The notes under the pieces were generated by a model, which worked only from the letters and a program-made list of their open reading frames with translations, was not told where the DNA came from and ran no database searches. The translations under genes were made by a program, and so were the position numbers. 64,000 nt of DNA from an uncultured Desulfobacter sp. (lineage in GTDB: Bacteria; Desulfobacterota; Desulfobacteria; Desulfobacterales; Desulfobacteraceae): contig NZ_OY781882.1 in NCBI RefSeq assembly GCF_963677125.1, positions 2,612,501 through 2,676,500 of the forward strand, given 5' to 3'. Positions within the stretch are counted from its first letter, which is position 1. Each line of letters starts with the position of its first letter. This document shows, in pieces, positions 1 to 9,826 of this stretch.

Positions 1-2
1 AC

Positions 3-887
3 AAAGAAAAAGGCGGAATGACCTATGTAACAGCGGATGAACAGCAGGCCATCATCTCAGCCTCCTCCCAGGTGCCGGTGATTGTACCAGGTGGGGCTGC
101 CTGCAACACCATTTTAGGTGTAGGCAAACTTGGCGGAGCCGCCAGATTCATCGGGGCCCGGGGCAAAGATGACTACGGGGATATTTTTGAAAAAGAGGTC
201 CGGCAGTGCCGGGTAGAACCCATGCTTACCTCCTTTGATACCCCCACGGGCAAGGTGGTCTCCATTGTAACACCCGACGCCCAACGCTCCATGTTCACGG
301 ATCTTGGTGCGTCAAGCCTTCTGGATCCTGCCGGTGTGACAAGTCAGATGTTTTCAGACACGGCTATTGCCCTTGTGGAGGGTTATCTACTGTTCAACCG
401 CGACCTGATGATGGCATCGGTAAAAGCGGCCAAAGAGGCGGGCGCCCTGGTTGCTCTAGATCTGGCAAGTTTTGAGGTGGTGAATGCATCCAAAGATATT
501 CTCCAGGATCTGATCAGTGAATATGTGGATATCCTCATTGCCAACGAAGACGAGGCAAAGGCCTATACCGGGGAATCAGATGAAAGCGCCGCCATAGAAA
601 AGCTGTCCGGCAATGTTGAATATGCCGTGTTAAAAGTAGGAAGCCGTGGCAGCTATATATCCCATAACAATTCAGTCACCCGCATTGAACCGATAAAGGG
701 CAATTCACCGGTGGATACCACCGGCGCAGGAGACTTGTGGGCAGCCGGTTTTTTATACGGCATTGCCAACGGCCTTTCCATTGAAAAAAGCGGGGCGTTA
801 GGATCAATGTGCGGATACGAGGTATGTCAGGTGATGGGTGCCCAGATCCCGAATTCGGTGTGGGAAAAAATCAAGGCAACGATATGA
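3..887 (+). CDS. PfkB-family carbohydrate/nucleoside kinase, 5' end outside window
   Basis: ATP-dependent kinase of the ribokinase/adenosine kinase (PfkB) family, probably acting on a sugar or nucleoside in the cytoplasm. The frame is open to the first base of the window, and the codons before the first ATG (position 18) read KEKGG directly in front of MTYV; this matches the KGGMT.. segment found about 40 residues into family members, so the true start lies upstream. The PfkB signature with the catalytic Asp is clear near the end (DTTGAGDLWAAGF, about 717-765), and a glycine-rich GGAACNT segment follows the missing N-terminus. The substrate cannot be told from sequence. No partner gene is visible; the next gene, lon, converges from the other strand across a palindromic repeat. 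Confidence 0.85.
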   Translation, partial: KEKGGMTYVTADEQQAIISASSQVPVIVPGGAACNTILGVGKLGGAARFIGARGKDDYGDIFEKEVRQCRVEPMLTSFDTPTGKVVSIVTPDAQRSMFTDLGASSLLDPAGVTSQMFSDTAIALVEGYLLFNRDLMMASVKAAKEAGALVALDLASFEVVNASKDILQDLISEYVDILIANEDEAKAYTGESDESAAIEKLSGNVEYAVLKVGSRGSYISHNNSVTRIEPIKGNSPVDTTGAGDLWAAGFLYGIANGLSIEKSGALGSMCGYEVCQVMGAQIPNSVWEKIKATI

Positions 888-1014
888 TATAAAAGCCATG
901 AGCTGACCTGACATATCTGCTTCCAGGCACAGCCCACAACAAAGTTTTAAAGATCTGAGTAATTTACCCAGACTTTCTTATAAAATATTGATCCTTAATA
1001 CCTGAGGGTCGCCG

Positions 1015-1139
1015 GTGTTTGGACGAAAAGTTGCCCAGATGCAAGGCGCATAAAAATTTGCAACCGGAGCAACCGTGTGGTTGTGAGGATTGCAAATTTT
1101 TATGCAACGCCGCAGGTGGGTGACTTTTCGTCCAAACAC
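1015..1139. repeat. 125-bp nested palindromic element
   Basis: Three nested inverted repeats share one centre. The outer arms GTGTTTGGACGAAAAGT (1015-1031) and its perfect complement (1123-1139) are 17 bp. The middle arms GCATAAAAATTTGCAA (1048-1063) and complement (1090-1105) are 16 bp. The inner hairpin is CAACC-GTGT-GGTTG (1070-1083). The element fills the gap between two convergent genes and its last base falls in the lon stop codon. It could act as a bidirectional terminator or be a REP/MITE-like mobile repeat; there is no strong T-run, which favours a repeat. Confidence 0.75.
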
Positions 1140-3538
1140 TATCCGAAGACGATCTTGTATACCTCTTTATATTTCTTCACAAAATGAAACTCAATGCCCT
1201 CTTTGATATGTTCGGGCAGCTTCTTAAACTCACTGCTGCACCCATCGGGCAGAATGATCTCTTTGATGCCCACCCGCCGGGCGGCAATGATTTTTTCTTT
1301 AATTCCGCCCACGGGCAGGACATCACCTGTCAGCGTAAGTTCCCCGGTCATGGCCAAAGGCCTTTTGATCTGGCGGCCCGACGCCAGAGACACAATGGCT
1401 GTGGCAATGGTGACGCCGGCACTTGGGCCATCTTTGGGCGTAGCCCCTTCGGGCACATGGATATGAACAAAAGCCTCATCAAAATAATCCTCACTGATAC
1501 CGTAACTTTTTGATGAGGAGCGCACATGGGAAAGTGCTATGGAGGCAGACTCCTGCATCACATCCCCAAGCTTTCCGGTCAGTTTGAACCCGGGATTTTT
1601 TCCATGCACCTTTACCGCCTCGATGGACAACGTAGCTCCGCCCATGGCGGTCCAGGCAAGGCCTGTCACAATACCCACCCCTGTCATCTGCTTTTCAGGG
1701 GTGAATATGGGTGGTCCCAACAGATCTTCCAGGGACTTGATGTTGATCTGGATCTTCTCATCTTTATCCTTTAAGATCCTGACAATGCTTTTGCGAATAA
1801 TCTTATTCAAAAGCTTTTCAAGGTTACGCACCCCGGCTTCCCGGGCATAGCCTTCAATGAGATGCCGGATTGTGGGGTCGGTGATGGTGATGATTGACCC
1901 ATTCAGTTTATTTCGTTTCAAAAGCCTCGGCCACAAATGTTTCCTTGCGATCTCCAGTTTCTCAGAAGTAATATACCCGCTTAAATTAATACGATCCATA
2001 CGGTCCAGCAAAGGCCCTGGGATTGTGTCCAGAGTATTGGCCGTACAGATGAACAGCACTTTGGACAAATCAATGCGAAGGTCCAGATAGTGATCCAGAA
2101 ATGCGGAATTCTGTTCGGGGTCCAGTACCTCTAACAATGCCGAAGCAGGATCACCCTGGTAGGATGCGCCTATCTTATCAACCTCATCAAGCATGATTAC
2201 CGGATTGGCCACAGCCGTGTCTTTCAACGCCTGGACCATTTTGCCGGGCAACGCCCCCACATAGGTGCGTCGATGCCCCTTGATCTCGGCCTCGTCACGC
2301 ATCCCCCCCAGAGAGAACCGATAAAACTTCCGGCCCAGGGCTTCGGCAATGGACTTGCCGATAGATGTTTTTCCCACGCCGGGCGGACCTACAAACAAAA
2401 TAATGGACCCTGAAATATCCTTTTTATAGACACCAGCGGCAAAAAACTCGATGATCCGCTCTTTGACATCGGAAAGTCCTGCATGATCCCGGTCAAGAAC
2501 CTTTTCGGCCCGCTCTATATCAATATTATCTTCGGAATAAACTCCCCAGGGGAAAGAGGTCACCCAGTCCAAATAATTACGGGTTACCCCATATTCAGAA
2601 GAGCCGGTTTCCAATACAGACAGCTTTTCAATTTCCTCCTCAAAGCGCTTGGCTACGTGTTCGGGCGGGTCAAGTTCTGCAAACCGCTCCTTGAACTTAT
2701 CCACATCAGAGGTCTTGTCATCTTTTTGAATGCCAAGTTCCTTCTGGATAGCCTTAAGCTGCTCTTTGAGAAAAAATTTACGTTTATTGTCATCTACTTT
2801 GGTGTTGATATCCTTCTGGATTTTTGTCTGCAGTTTAGCAATCTCAATCTCCTTTTGCAGAAGCATCATCACTTTTTTCATCCGGTCCAGAATGGATTCG
2901 GTTTCAAGGATATCCTGCAGAGCATCCCCGGAAGCTGTGGTAATGCCTGCGGCAAAATCGGTCAACGGCGAGGGCTGATCCGGTGAAAAGCGATTCAGAT
3001 ATTGCTTAAGCTCTTCAGAATACAAAGGATTCAAGGATAACAGCTGCTTGATATTTGAAATAATGGAGATGGCATAGGCTTTAACCTTATCCTCATCTTC
3101 CTCGGGTTCAGGGGGATATTCCACTTCCGCCACAAAAGGCGGTTTGTCAGACAAAAACTTCTTAATTTTAAATCGTTCAAGGCCCTGGGCAATGAACTGC
3201 AGATTACCCTCCACTTCCTGGGCATTGAGCATACGCACAACGCATCCGACTTCGGGGAAATCTTCTTTATATACATACTTTCCCTTGACTTCACTGAAAT
3301 AGCACAACCCTAAAAGGCCCTGATTCTCCTTGGCGGACTTGGCCAAAGTCTCTTCCCAGCGCTTTTTACTGACAAATAAAGGCTGGACCTGTGCGGGCAG
3401 GTGGGGGCGTCCGGTTATGGGGACGAGATATAAAAATTTAGGCTTGGTGCTTTGGGTAATCAGTCCGCCTTTATTTTCATTTCCCTCTTCTTCCTCTGAT
3501 ACAATCTCGGGGGTAATGGGTCTGGAATCATCACTCAT
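1139..3538 (-). CDS. lon: ATP-dependent Lon protease
   Basis: Cytosolic AAA+ serine protease that degrades misfolded and regulatory proteins. The 799 residues show the complete family order: N-terminal LAN substrate-binding domain (PLFVSKKRW.. onward), coiled-coil linker, AAA+ module with Walker A GPPGVGKT and Walker B MLDEVDK, and the C-terminal protease domain with the Ser/Lys dyad (S706 in DGPSAG, K749 in GGIKEK). Length is normal for bacterial LonA (E. coli 784). The start at 3538 has an AGAGGT ribosome-binding site upstream. The N-terminal tail of about 20 acidic, low-complexity residues is unusual but common in deltaproteobacterial Lon. The gene is transcribed alone, divergently from the DtxR-type regulator. 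Confidence 0.97.
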   Translation of the reverse strand: MSDDSRPITPEIVSEEEEGNENKGGLITQSTKPKFLYLVPITGRPHLPAQVQPLFVSKKRWEETLAKSAKENQGLLGLCYFSEVKGKYVYKEDFPEVGCVVRMLNAQEVEGNLQFIAQGLERFKIKKFLSDKPPFVAEVEYPPEPEEDEDKVKAYAISIISNIKQLLSLNPLYSEELKQYLNRFSPDQPSPLTDFAAGITTASGDALQDILETESILDRMKKVMMLLQKEIEIAKLQTKIQKDINTKVDDNKRKFFLKEQLKAIQKELGIQKDDKTSDVDKFKERFAELDPPEHVAKRFEEEIEKLSVLETGSSEYGVTRNYLDWVTSFPWGVYSEDNIDIERAEKVLDRDHAGLSDVKERIIEFFAAGVYKKDISGSIILFVGPPGVGKTSIGKSIAEALGRKFYRFSLGGMRDEAEIKGHRRTYVGALPGKMVQALKDTAVANPVIMLDEVDKIGASYQGDPASALLEVLDPEQNSAFLDHYLDLRIDLSKVLFICTANTLDTIPGPLLDRMDRINLSGYITSEKLEIARKHLWPRLLKRNKLNGSIITITDPTIRHLIEGYAREAGVRNLEKLLNKIIRKSIVRILKDKDEKIQINIKSLEDLLGPPIFTPEKQMTGVGIVTGLAWTAMGGATLSIEAVKVHGKNPGFKLTGKLGDVMQESASIALSHVRSSSKSYGISEDYFDEAFVHIHVPEGATPKDGPSAGVTIATAIVSLASGRQIKRPLAMTGELTLTGDVLPVGGIKEKIIAARRVGIKEIILPDGCSSEFKKLPEHIKEGIEFHFVKKYKEVYKIVFG

Positions 3539-3696
3539 ATGTTTACCTCTATCATGAATAGTTATTGCTTGTGGGTAAAGGCTTCAAAAACACATTCTAT
3601 TAGTATAATCAGATTTTACGGTGTGACAATACTTTAAACTTACCTTGCAAAATGTAAGACAATACCTAATTTATTTTAAAAGTTTCAAAAAATATA

Positions 3697-3712
3697 TTGA
3701 TAAACTTATCAA
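3697..3712. promoter_or_regulatory. Palindrome upstream of DtxR-type regulator
   Basis: TTGATAAACTTATCAA is a 16-bp inverted repeat (TTGATA-N4-TATCAA) lying 48 bp before the regulator start codon and about 160 bp before lon. Its position fits an autoregulatory operator for a metalloregulator, but I know no consensus that proves it. A second, weaker inverted repeat (CTTAC..GTAAG) lies near 3640-3659. Confidence 0.35.
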
Positions 3713-3759
3713 GACACTTCATTATAAGAAATGCTAAATTTCAACCGGAGGAAAAATGA

Positions 3760-4167
3760 ATGCCAAAATCACTAGACTTGTCCGAAAGCCTGGAAGACTA
3801 TCTTGAAACCATACTTGAACTCCAGACAACCAATACGGTTGCCCGTTCAAAGGATATTGCCGAACGGCTCGACATAAAACGCGGATCCGTTACCGGGATG
3901 CTCAAAAAACTTGCAGCCCAGGAACTGATCAATTACGAACCTTACGGCTATGTGACCTTGACAACCAAAGGTGAAAAAATAGCTAAAGAGATTGAAAAGC
4001 GTCATATTATGTTAAAAGATTTTCTGATCCGTTTTATCGGGGTGGAAGAACAAAAGGCTGATGAAACTGCATGCCGCATGGAACATGCCATGGATACATC
4101 CACCTTTAAAAAGTTCCAGGCCTTTATCCAATCCATGGACGAAGGCGCCCCCCGGAAAGACAATTAG
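3760..4167 (+). CDS. DtxR/MntR-family metal-dependent transcriptional regulator
   Basis: DNA-binding repressor of the iron/manganese-dependent DtxR-MntR family. The 135 residues contain an N-terminal winged helix-turn-helix (SLEDYLETILELQ..., recognition region DIKRGSVTGMLKKLA) followed by the first part of the metal-binding dimerisation domain with conserved His/Glu/Cys positions (KRHIMLKDFLIRFIGV..., ACRMEHAMD). The SH3-like third domain is absent, as in MntR-type members. Two ATGs occur; the first (3756) gives an unrelated frame, so the start is 3760, seven bases after GGAGG (3747-3752). No metal-transport genes adjoin it here, so the regulated metal is unknown. Confidence 0.85.
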   Translation: MPKSLDLSESLEDYLETILELQTTNTVARSKDIAERLDIKRGSVTGMLKKLAAQELINYEPYGYVTLTTKGEKIAKEIEKRHIMLKDFLIRFIGVEEQKADETACRMEHAMDTSTFKKFQAFIQSMDEGAPRKDN

Positions 4168-4182
4168 TCCGATTATCAATTT

Positions 4183-5052
4183 TTAAATTAAAGAATCAAC
4201 CAGAAAAACAGCAGTTGCGGTCACCCCCTTCTGCTCTTTTCTGATCTGTCCTTTTCCGGCCCGGTTCTGCAAATATGAATGGATCACGGGTCGGATATCC
4301 TTGTCAGCTTTACCGGTCACTTTTGTAAAAAAAGAGACCTGGTTCTCGGTTTCAGTTTCCACAGAAACCATCTGATCCCATTCCACCACTTCAAAATAAA
4401 TATCAGGATACAGCCCCATGGAAAACAACAGATTAATCTTATAAAGAATGCTTTGGGGTTTATCGTCCAAAGGATGTTTCATGATCATCTGCCACAAATC
4501 TTTGAATATTTCTGGCTGACGCCGGGCAGCCCAGCCCCGTATTGCACAACCCTTTGCCGCACATTGGATCATTTTTGAAAAGGCCTCTGGGGAAGCCACA
4601 GCCGGCGACATGAATGCCAAAACCAGATCAAAGGCCTTTTCCCAGCCTTTTTGCCGAATATCCAGCTGGTGCCAGTCCTGCTGGACAAGGGTAATTTTGC
4701 TGTTTAACGCTTTGGGGATATCCGCTTTGAATCGATCAAGCATACCCGAAGAAAAATCCATGGCCGTAACCAAAGCCCCTTCCTGGGCAAGGGCCAGGGC
4801 CATCATCCCGGTACCGCAGCCAATATCCAGAACACGCATCCCCTTAAACAGCAGCCCTTTTTCCCTAAGCGTTGCCAAAGCACGGGTTGTACGCCGGCTT
4901 TTAATTTCATTTTTATTGGTATTATAAGTCACCGAAGCTTTGTCCCAAAACTGTGCCGTTGAATACCCCTTATGCACGGCAAGTGTATCTTTGCCTGCCA
5001 CATCATTGACCCAGGCGTCCATCCAAAACTGCTCGGTAAACATATTATCCAT
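4183..5052 (-). CDS. SAM-dependent class I methyltransferase
   Basis: Predicted cytosolic methyltransferase of 289 residues with the Rossmann motif I VLDIGCGTGMMALALA and motif II region (VTAMDFSSGML). The substrate is unknown. It is the third gene of the efflux operon: its ATG at 5052 lies 12 bp after the stop of the RND pump gene. A methyltransferase directly after an RND pump suggests either detoxification of the exported compound or a chance operon partner; sequence alone does not decide. No truncation is seen. Confidence 0.85.
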   Translation of the reverse strand: MDNMFTEQFWMDAWVNDVAGKDTLAVHKGYSTAQFWDKASVTYNTNKNEIKSRRTTRALATLREKGLLFKGMRVLDIGCGTGMMALALAQEGALVTAMDFSSGMLDRFKADIPKALNSKITLVQQDWHQLDIRQKGWEKAFDLVLAFMSPAVASPEAFSKMIQCAAKGCAIRGWAARRQPEIFKDLWQMIMKHPLDDKPQSILYKINLLFSMGLYPDIYFEVVEWDQMVSVETETENQVSFFTKVTGKADKDIRPVIHSYLQNRAGKGQIRKEQKGVTATAVFLVDSLI

Positions 5053-5064
5053 AATTTTTTCCTG

Positions 5065-8000
5065 CTAAAATCCATCTCTTTGTATATCCTGATCACCCTT
5101 TAAAAGCAGTGCCAATTCACGAAGCACAACATACAATGCCGGTACAAAAATCAGGGTCAACACCGTAGCGGCAACCAGACCAAAACTGATACTTACGGCC
5201 ATGGGAATAAGAAATTTGGCCTGGAAGCTTGTTTCCGTTAAAAGCGGGGCAAGGCCGGCCACCGTAGTAAAAGAGGTCAAAATCACAGGGCGGAACCGGG
5301 TTTCACCGGACTTGAATACAGCCTCAAACACATCGGTCCCCTTAGCGACTTCAACGTTGATAAAATCGATGAGGATCAAAGAGTCGTTGACCACAACACC
5401 GGATAGCGCCACAATGCCGAAAATCGAAATCATAGTAATATCCAGACCCATTATAAGATGCCCGAATATTGCCCCAATGAGCCCAAAGGGGATAGCGGTC
5501 ATAATGATCAAGGGCTGGCTGTAGGAGCGAAACTGACTTGCTAATAACAAAAAAATTATCATGGCTGCCACAATAAACCCTTTCACCAGGCTGTCCATGG
5601 ATTCTTTGCTGCGTTTGGCCTGGCCTTCAAGGTCATAATCAACCCCAGGAAATCGCTTGATCATGTCAGGCAGAAAATTTTCACTTAAATCCTTTACAAT
5701 ATTCCTGGCATTGGCAACGTCCTCATCAAGGTCGGATGTCACCGTAATCACCCTGTGTCTATCCACACGCTTAATTGTGGCGTATCCCCTTTGGGTCTCA
5801 ATGCGGGCTACCTGGTTCAAGGGGATCTCCCGGTTATCCTTTGTCCGGATACGAAGCCGGTCTATACTGGATTCGGTCTCCCGTTCCTGTTTGGAATACC
5901 GGACCATCACCTTGATATCATCTTTTCCCCGCTGAATTTTAAGGACTTCATCACCGTAATAGGCTTGTCTAAGCTGAGTGGCGATATCGGCCATAGTGAC
6001 ACCTAAAGTCTCAGCACCCGGCCGGATATAGACCTGTTTTTCCATCTTTCCGGGCCTGAAATCATCGGTGATATCAAACGTGCCCGGATAAGATGAAATT
6101 TCGTCTTTAAGTGCCTGTGCTGCCGCTGCCATCTGTGAAAGCTCACTGCCGTGCAGACGAATCTCAATGGGATTTCCCCCGGGGCCTCCACCGATGACTG
6201 AAAATGTAGATTGCTCTGCCCCAAGAATGTTACCGGTGAATTCCCGCCATTTGGTCACCACTTCCGAAGCAAGAATCTCCGGACGCTTTGCAGCCGGTAC
6301 AATCTCAATCCAGGCGATGCCGCAATGTCCGCCGGACACCCCCTCTTTCCAATCCCGGCGTGGTATAACGCCCACTAAAGAGAATGTATTTACAACAATA
6401 TCGTTATTATCCTCAACCCGGTCCCTGAAATAATCGTTGAGCATAAAAGCCCCGGTCTCAATCTGCTTAATGGTGTTCTGGGTGGTGCTGAAGGGTGTGC
6501 CCAAAGGATACACAATTTCCGAAAGCATCCAGTCGGAATCGGTTTTCGGAAAAAAATTATACGGTACATGCCCGCCGGCAATCAGTCCGATACTTATAAT
6601 CAGGCAACCTACGCCCAATACCAGGGTAAAATATCTGTTTTTAATACAATAACGCAATAACGGAAGATAATACCCATAAATGACGCGGTTCAACCCTTTT
6701 TCCATCCGGTTTCTCGAAATACCATGAATATAGGCGATATCTGTCTTGATCCAGTGAACCCAGAAAAACAGTATTTTGTAAATTCTTGATTGGCTTTCTC
6801 CTGCAGGTGGGTGAGACAACGTGCCTTCCAGATGGGCGGGAAGGATAAAAAAAGCTTCCAGAAGAGAGATAAAAAGAATGCAGATCACAGACTGGGGCAT
6901 GACAGCGATGAACTTCCCCATGATGCCGGTGATGAACATTAACGGCGTAAAGGCCACAATCGTCGTGGCTACGGCCATGACCACAGGCCCGCCCACCTGT
7001 TCCATGGCCGCCATCACGGCCTGCTTGGGTGTTTTGCCCGCAGCGTAATGGGTATACACATTTTCCCCCACAATAATGGCATCGTCCACAAGGATACCCA
7101 GGGTCATGATAAAACCGAACAAAGAGAGCATATTTACTGACGCACCAATGTATTCCAGAAAGAGAAACGCCCCCATAAAGGTAATGGGAATACCTGATGC
7201 CACCCAGAAAGCAAGGCCTAAATCCAGGAACAGGGCCAGCACGACAAATACCAGAAGGATGCCCTGGATGCCGTTTTTCAGCAAAAGGTCGATTCGCTCC
7301 TGAACCATATCCGCTATATTGTACCAATGCCCAAGACGGATGCCTTTGGGCAGATCGTCCCGAACATTATCAATGTAGGAAAGCACCCGGTTTGAAATGG
7401 CAATGGTGTCCTGGGAACTGGTTCGCTTCACCACCACCATGGCTGCCGGCTGACCGTTGAACCGGGATTGAAGATCCTTGTCTTCAAACCCGTCAACCAC
7501 CCGGGCCACATCTCCGAGGCGCACCACCGTGCCGTCAGCTCGTGTCACCAGCGGAATCTGTTCATACTCGGCACCGGTGTACCGTTTACCTTTGGCCCTA
7601 ACTAAAAATTCGCCACCGGGGGTTTTAATCAGTCCGCCGGGCAATTCAAGGCTCCCCGTCCCCACGGCACGCACAACATCGTCAAAGGAGAGGGAAAATT
7701 TACGCAGATTTTCTTCGGAAATCTCCACTGAAATTTCATACTCCCGAACGCCCATGAGTTCGGCCATGGAAATTTCTTCAAACTCCACCAGATCATCCCT
7801 GATTTTATCGGCTGTTTGTTTAAGAATTCGTTCTCCCACCTCGCCGTAAACAGCCACATAAATGGCCGGCTCATTGTTTTTGATCTCAATCACCACAGGA
7901 TCTTCGGCCTCGGTGGGGAAAGAGTCAATCAGGTCGATCTCCGTTCTGACTTCGTTGAGCTTATCAGTGATATCCGTGCCGGCATCAAGTTCAAGCGTCA

Positions 8001-8274
8001 CCGCAGCATGGCCTTCAACCGCAGTAGAATACATGTTTTTTACATTTTCAATGCTCTTGAGCTGCTCTTCGATTTTGATACAGATGCCCTCTTCCACATC
8101 CTCGGGGGAGGCACCCGGGTAAACTACGGAAATACTGATCATATCCAAAGAGAACTGAGGAAACATCTCCCGTTTCATGTTCATGGCCGTGAACATCCCT
8201 GCCACAATAAGAAACACCATGACCAGGTTCACCGTAACACGGTGTTCTACTGACCATTTACCAAGGGCTTTCAT
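5065..8274 (-). CDS. RND-family efflux pump, inner-membrane subunit
   Basis: Proton-driven AcrB/MexB-like resistance-nodulation-division transporter (1069 residues, normal length). It has the N-terminal membrane helix (LVMVFLIVAGMF), large periplasmic porter loops, the TM4 region with the paired aspartates of the proton relay (GILVDDAIIVGEN, near residue 405), and the second half repeat (MTAIPFGLIGAIFGHLIMG.., GVVVNDSLILIDFIN). Its start codon overlaps the stop of the membrane-fusion protein gene by one base (TAATG at 8272-8276), implying translational coupling. No outer-membrane TolC-type gene is in the operon, so a TolC encoded elsewhere is expected. The substrate is unknown; the sequence is not of the copper/silver CusA type. 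Confidence 0.93.
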   Translation of the reverse strand: MKALGKWSVEHRVTVNLVMVFLIVAGMFTAMNMKREMFPQFSLDMISISVVYPGASPEDVEEGICIKIEEQLKSIENVKNMYSTAVEGHAAVTLELDAGTDITDKLNEVRTEIDLIDSFPTEAEDPVVIEIKNNEPAIYVAVYGEVGERILKQTADKIRDDLVEFEEISMAELMGVREYEISVEISEENLRKFSLSFDDVVRAVGTGSLELPGGLIKTPGGEFLVRAKGKRYTGAEYEQIPLVTRADGTVVRLGDVARVVDGFEDKDLQSRFNGQPAAMVVVKRTSSQDTIAISNRVLSYIDNVRDDLPKGIRLGHWYNIADMVQERIDLLLKNGIQGILLVFVVLALFLDLGLAFWVASGIPITFMGAFLFLEYIGASVNMLSLFGFIMTLGILVDDAIIVGENVYTHYAAGKTPKQAVMAAMEQVGGPVVMAVATTIVAFTPLMFITGIMGKFIAVMPQSVICILFISLLEAFFILPAHLEGTLSHPPAGESQSRIYKILFFWVHWIKTDIAYIHGISRNRMEKGLNRVIYGYYLPLLRYCIKNRYFTLVLGVGCLIISIGLIAGGHVPYNFFPKTDSDWMLSEIVYPLGTPFSTTQNTIKQIETGAFMLNDYFRDRVEDNNDIVVNTFSLVGVIPRRDWKEGVSGGHCGIAWIEIVPAAKRPEILASEVVTKWREFTGNILGAEQSTFSVIGGGPGGNPIEIRLHGSELSQMAAAAQALKDEISSYPGTFDITDDFRPGKMEKQVYIRPGAETLGVTMADIATQLRQAYYGDEVLKIQRGKDDIKVMVRYSKQERETESSIDRLRIRTKDNREIPLNQVARIETQRGYATIKRVDRHRVITVTSDLDEDVANARNIVKDLSENFLPDMIKRFPGVDYDLEGQAKRSKESMDSLVKGFIVAAMIIFLLLASQFRSYSQPLIIMTAIPFGLIGAIFGHLIMGLDITMISIFGIVALSGVVVNDSLILIDFINVEVAKGTDVFEAVFKSGETRFRPVILTSFTTVAGLAPLLTETSFQAKFLIPMAVSISFGLVAATVLTLIFVPALYVVLRELALLLKGDQDIQRDGF

Positions 8275-9548
8275 TATTTATCTCCACCCTTTTCAACGAA
8301 GATGGGCATACCGTCCACAGCCCCGGGTAAGGGAGATTCAATGATCAGGTCTCCCGGCGACAGACCCCCAGTGATATAGACATTTTCTTCAAACCGCCGG
8401 ATCACCTTGACCTTGGTGATCACAAGATGACCTTCCCGGGCCAGATAGAGAGTATCCGGGGAGCGCATGAGGGTTCGCGGAACCTTAAACACATCGCCTT
8501 TTTGTTCGCCTTTAACACGGCATTTGACAAAGACACCGGGCCTGAGCAGCAGCAAAGGATCTTTGACGTCAACGGAACCGATTTCAACGGTCATGGGCAT
8601 GGTGCGGGTTTTTTCATCTACGGCGGCCTTAATTCTGACCACATGCCCCGGCCATACCGGAGAGTGTCCGCCTTCCAGATTGGCGATGGTTAAAAGCACT
8701 TGGGGCCGCCCCCCGTTTTCAAATACGGATCCCAGCCATTGAAGGTCTTCAAGTGGAATACGGATATCAACATCCAGGGCATCTTTTTCATATATAACGC
8801 CAAGCACCTGCCCCGGATTTACATATTCCCCCACCTGCACCTGTTTTGTCATCACAAACCCATCAAAATCTGCTTTAATTTCAGATTTTTCAAGCGTGAG
8901 ACGCGCCTGTTCAAGGGCAGCCTGGGCTGAAGCCAAAACTGATCTTTTCAATGCCATGCGTGAGGGGACAAGTTCCTGGGCATTGATGATCGTCTGCAAC
9001 TGATTTTTCGCAGACAAATACTGCTGCTCCGCCTTATCCAGACTGGTTTTGGATGCAAATTGGTTTTTGGCCAACGCCCTGATCCGCTCGAGTTCCTTGG
9101 ACGCCAATTTCATATTGGAGCGGGCAAGTTCGGCATCTGCTTTTAAATTTTGGGTATCCTGTTTAAGCAGGCGAATGTCAGCCCGTGCCTGGTCCACTTG
9201 GACCCGGGCGCTTTTTTCATTCAGGACAAGGGTGCGCTGGTCTATGCGCAAAAGGACTTCACCTTTAGTAATCTGCGCACCCTCCCGGAAATCAGGGAGG
9301 ATATAATCAATCCGCCCTGCAATCTCCATGGTCAATTTTACACTGTTTCGGGGCTCAACCGTGCCAAAGGCCTCAACGGTCATATCAGAACTGCCCGATA
9401 CTGCAGGAACACATAACACCGTTGGCGGCGTGTGCGTCATTTCCTTTTTTTGGGGTTTATCTCTGGAAACAAACAGCCAAAACGCCAAGCCGGCTGCAAC
9501 CAACAGAACCACAGCCACACGCATTAGTCTAAATAAAAAAGACGGCAT
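8274..9548 (-). CDS. RND efflux membrane-fusion (periplasmic adaptor) protein
   Basis: HlyD/AcrA-like adaptor linking the inner-membrane pump to an outer-membrane channel. I place the start at 9548 (MPSFLFR...), giving 424 residues: it begins with a single membrane anchor (VAVVLLVAAGLAFWLFV) and is preceded by AGAGGA nine bases upstream; the frame is open another 45 codons upstream but that part is basic, unstructured and lacks a signal. Domains in order: lipoyl half (GTVEPRNSVKLTMEIAGRID), a long alpha-helical hairpin (about residues 110-220), the second lipoyl half, beta-barrel and membrane-proximal domain. First gene of the operon with the pump and methyltransferase. Confidence 0.9.
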   Translation of the reverse strand: MPSFLFRLMRVAVVLLVAAGLAFWLFVSRDKPQKKEMTHTPPTVLCVPAVSGSSDMTVEAFGTVEPRNSVKLTMEIAGRIDYILPDFREGAQITKGEVLLRIDQRTLVLNEKSARVQVDQARADIRLLKQDTQNLKADAELARSNMKLASKELERIRALAKNQFASKTSLDKAEQQYLSAKNQLQTIINAQELVPSRMALKRSVLASAQAALEQARLTLEKSEIKADFDGFVMTKQVQVGEYVNPGQVLGVIYEKDALDVDIRIPLEDLQWLGSVFENGGRPQVLLTIANLEGGHSPVWPGHVVRIKAAVDEKTRTMPMTVEIGSVDVKDPLLLLRPGVFVKCRVKGEQKGDVFKVPRTLMRSPDTLYLAREGHLVITKVKVIRRFEENVYITGGLSPGDLIIESPLPGAVDGMPIFVEKGGDK

Positions 9549-9782
9549 AGGTATTTTCCTCTGATTAAACACCGGTGTCGTTATCCAAGGGTCCCCCCTC
9601 CTAAATCGACAGGTAGTTACGGAATATGTTTTTCTCCAAGGGAGACTTGAAGAAATCAATTTGATCTTCGGAATACTGCACACTGCGTTTTAAACTTCGG
9701 CAGACGTGCAACATCTAAGTTACAGGCAGTAAGTGTTTGAACAGCAATCTGCCAACCGGCAGAATTTGCCGACTCCCAGTTG

Positions 9783-9826
9783 ATCTTAAAAAAAATTATC
9801 CCGCCTGGCTACTCTTTTTTTAAGAT
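9783..9826 (-). terminator. A/T inverted repeat over the yebG stop codon
   Basis: ATCTTAAAAAAAA (from 9783) pairs with TTTTTTTAAGAT (to 9826) around a 19-base loop and spans the yebG stop codon. It may end transcription of yebG, but the stem is all A/T except one pair, so this is weak. Confidence 0.3.
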
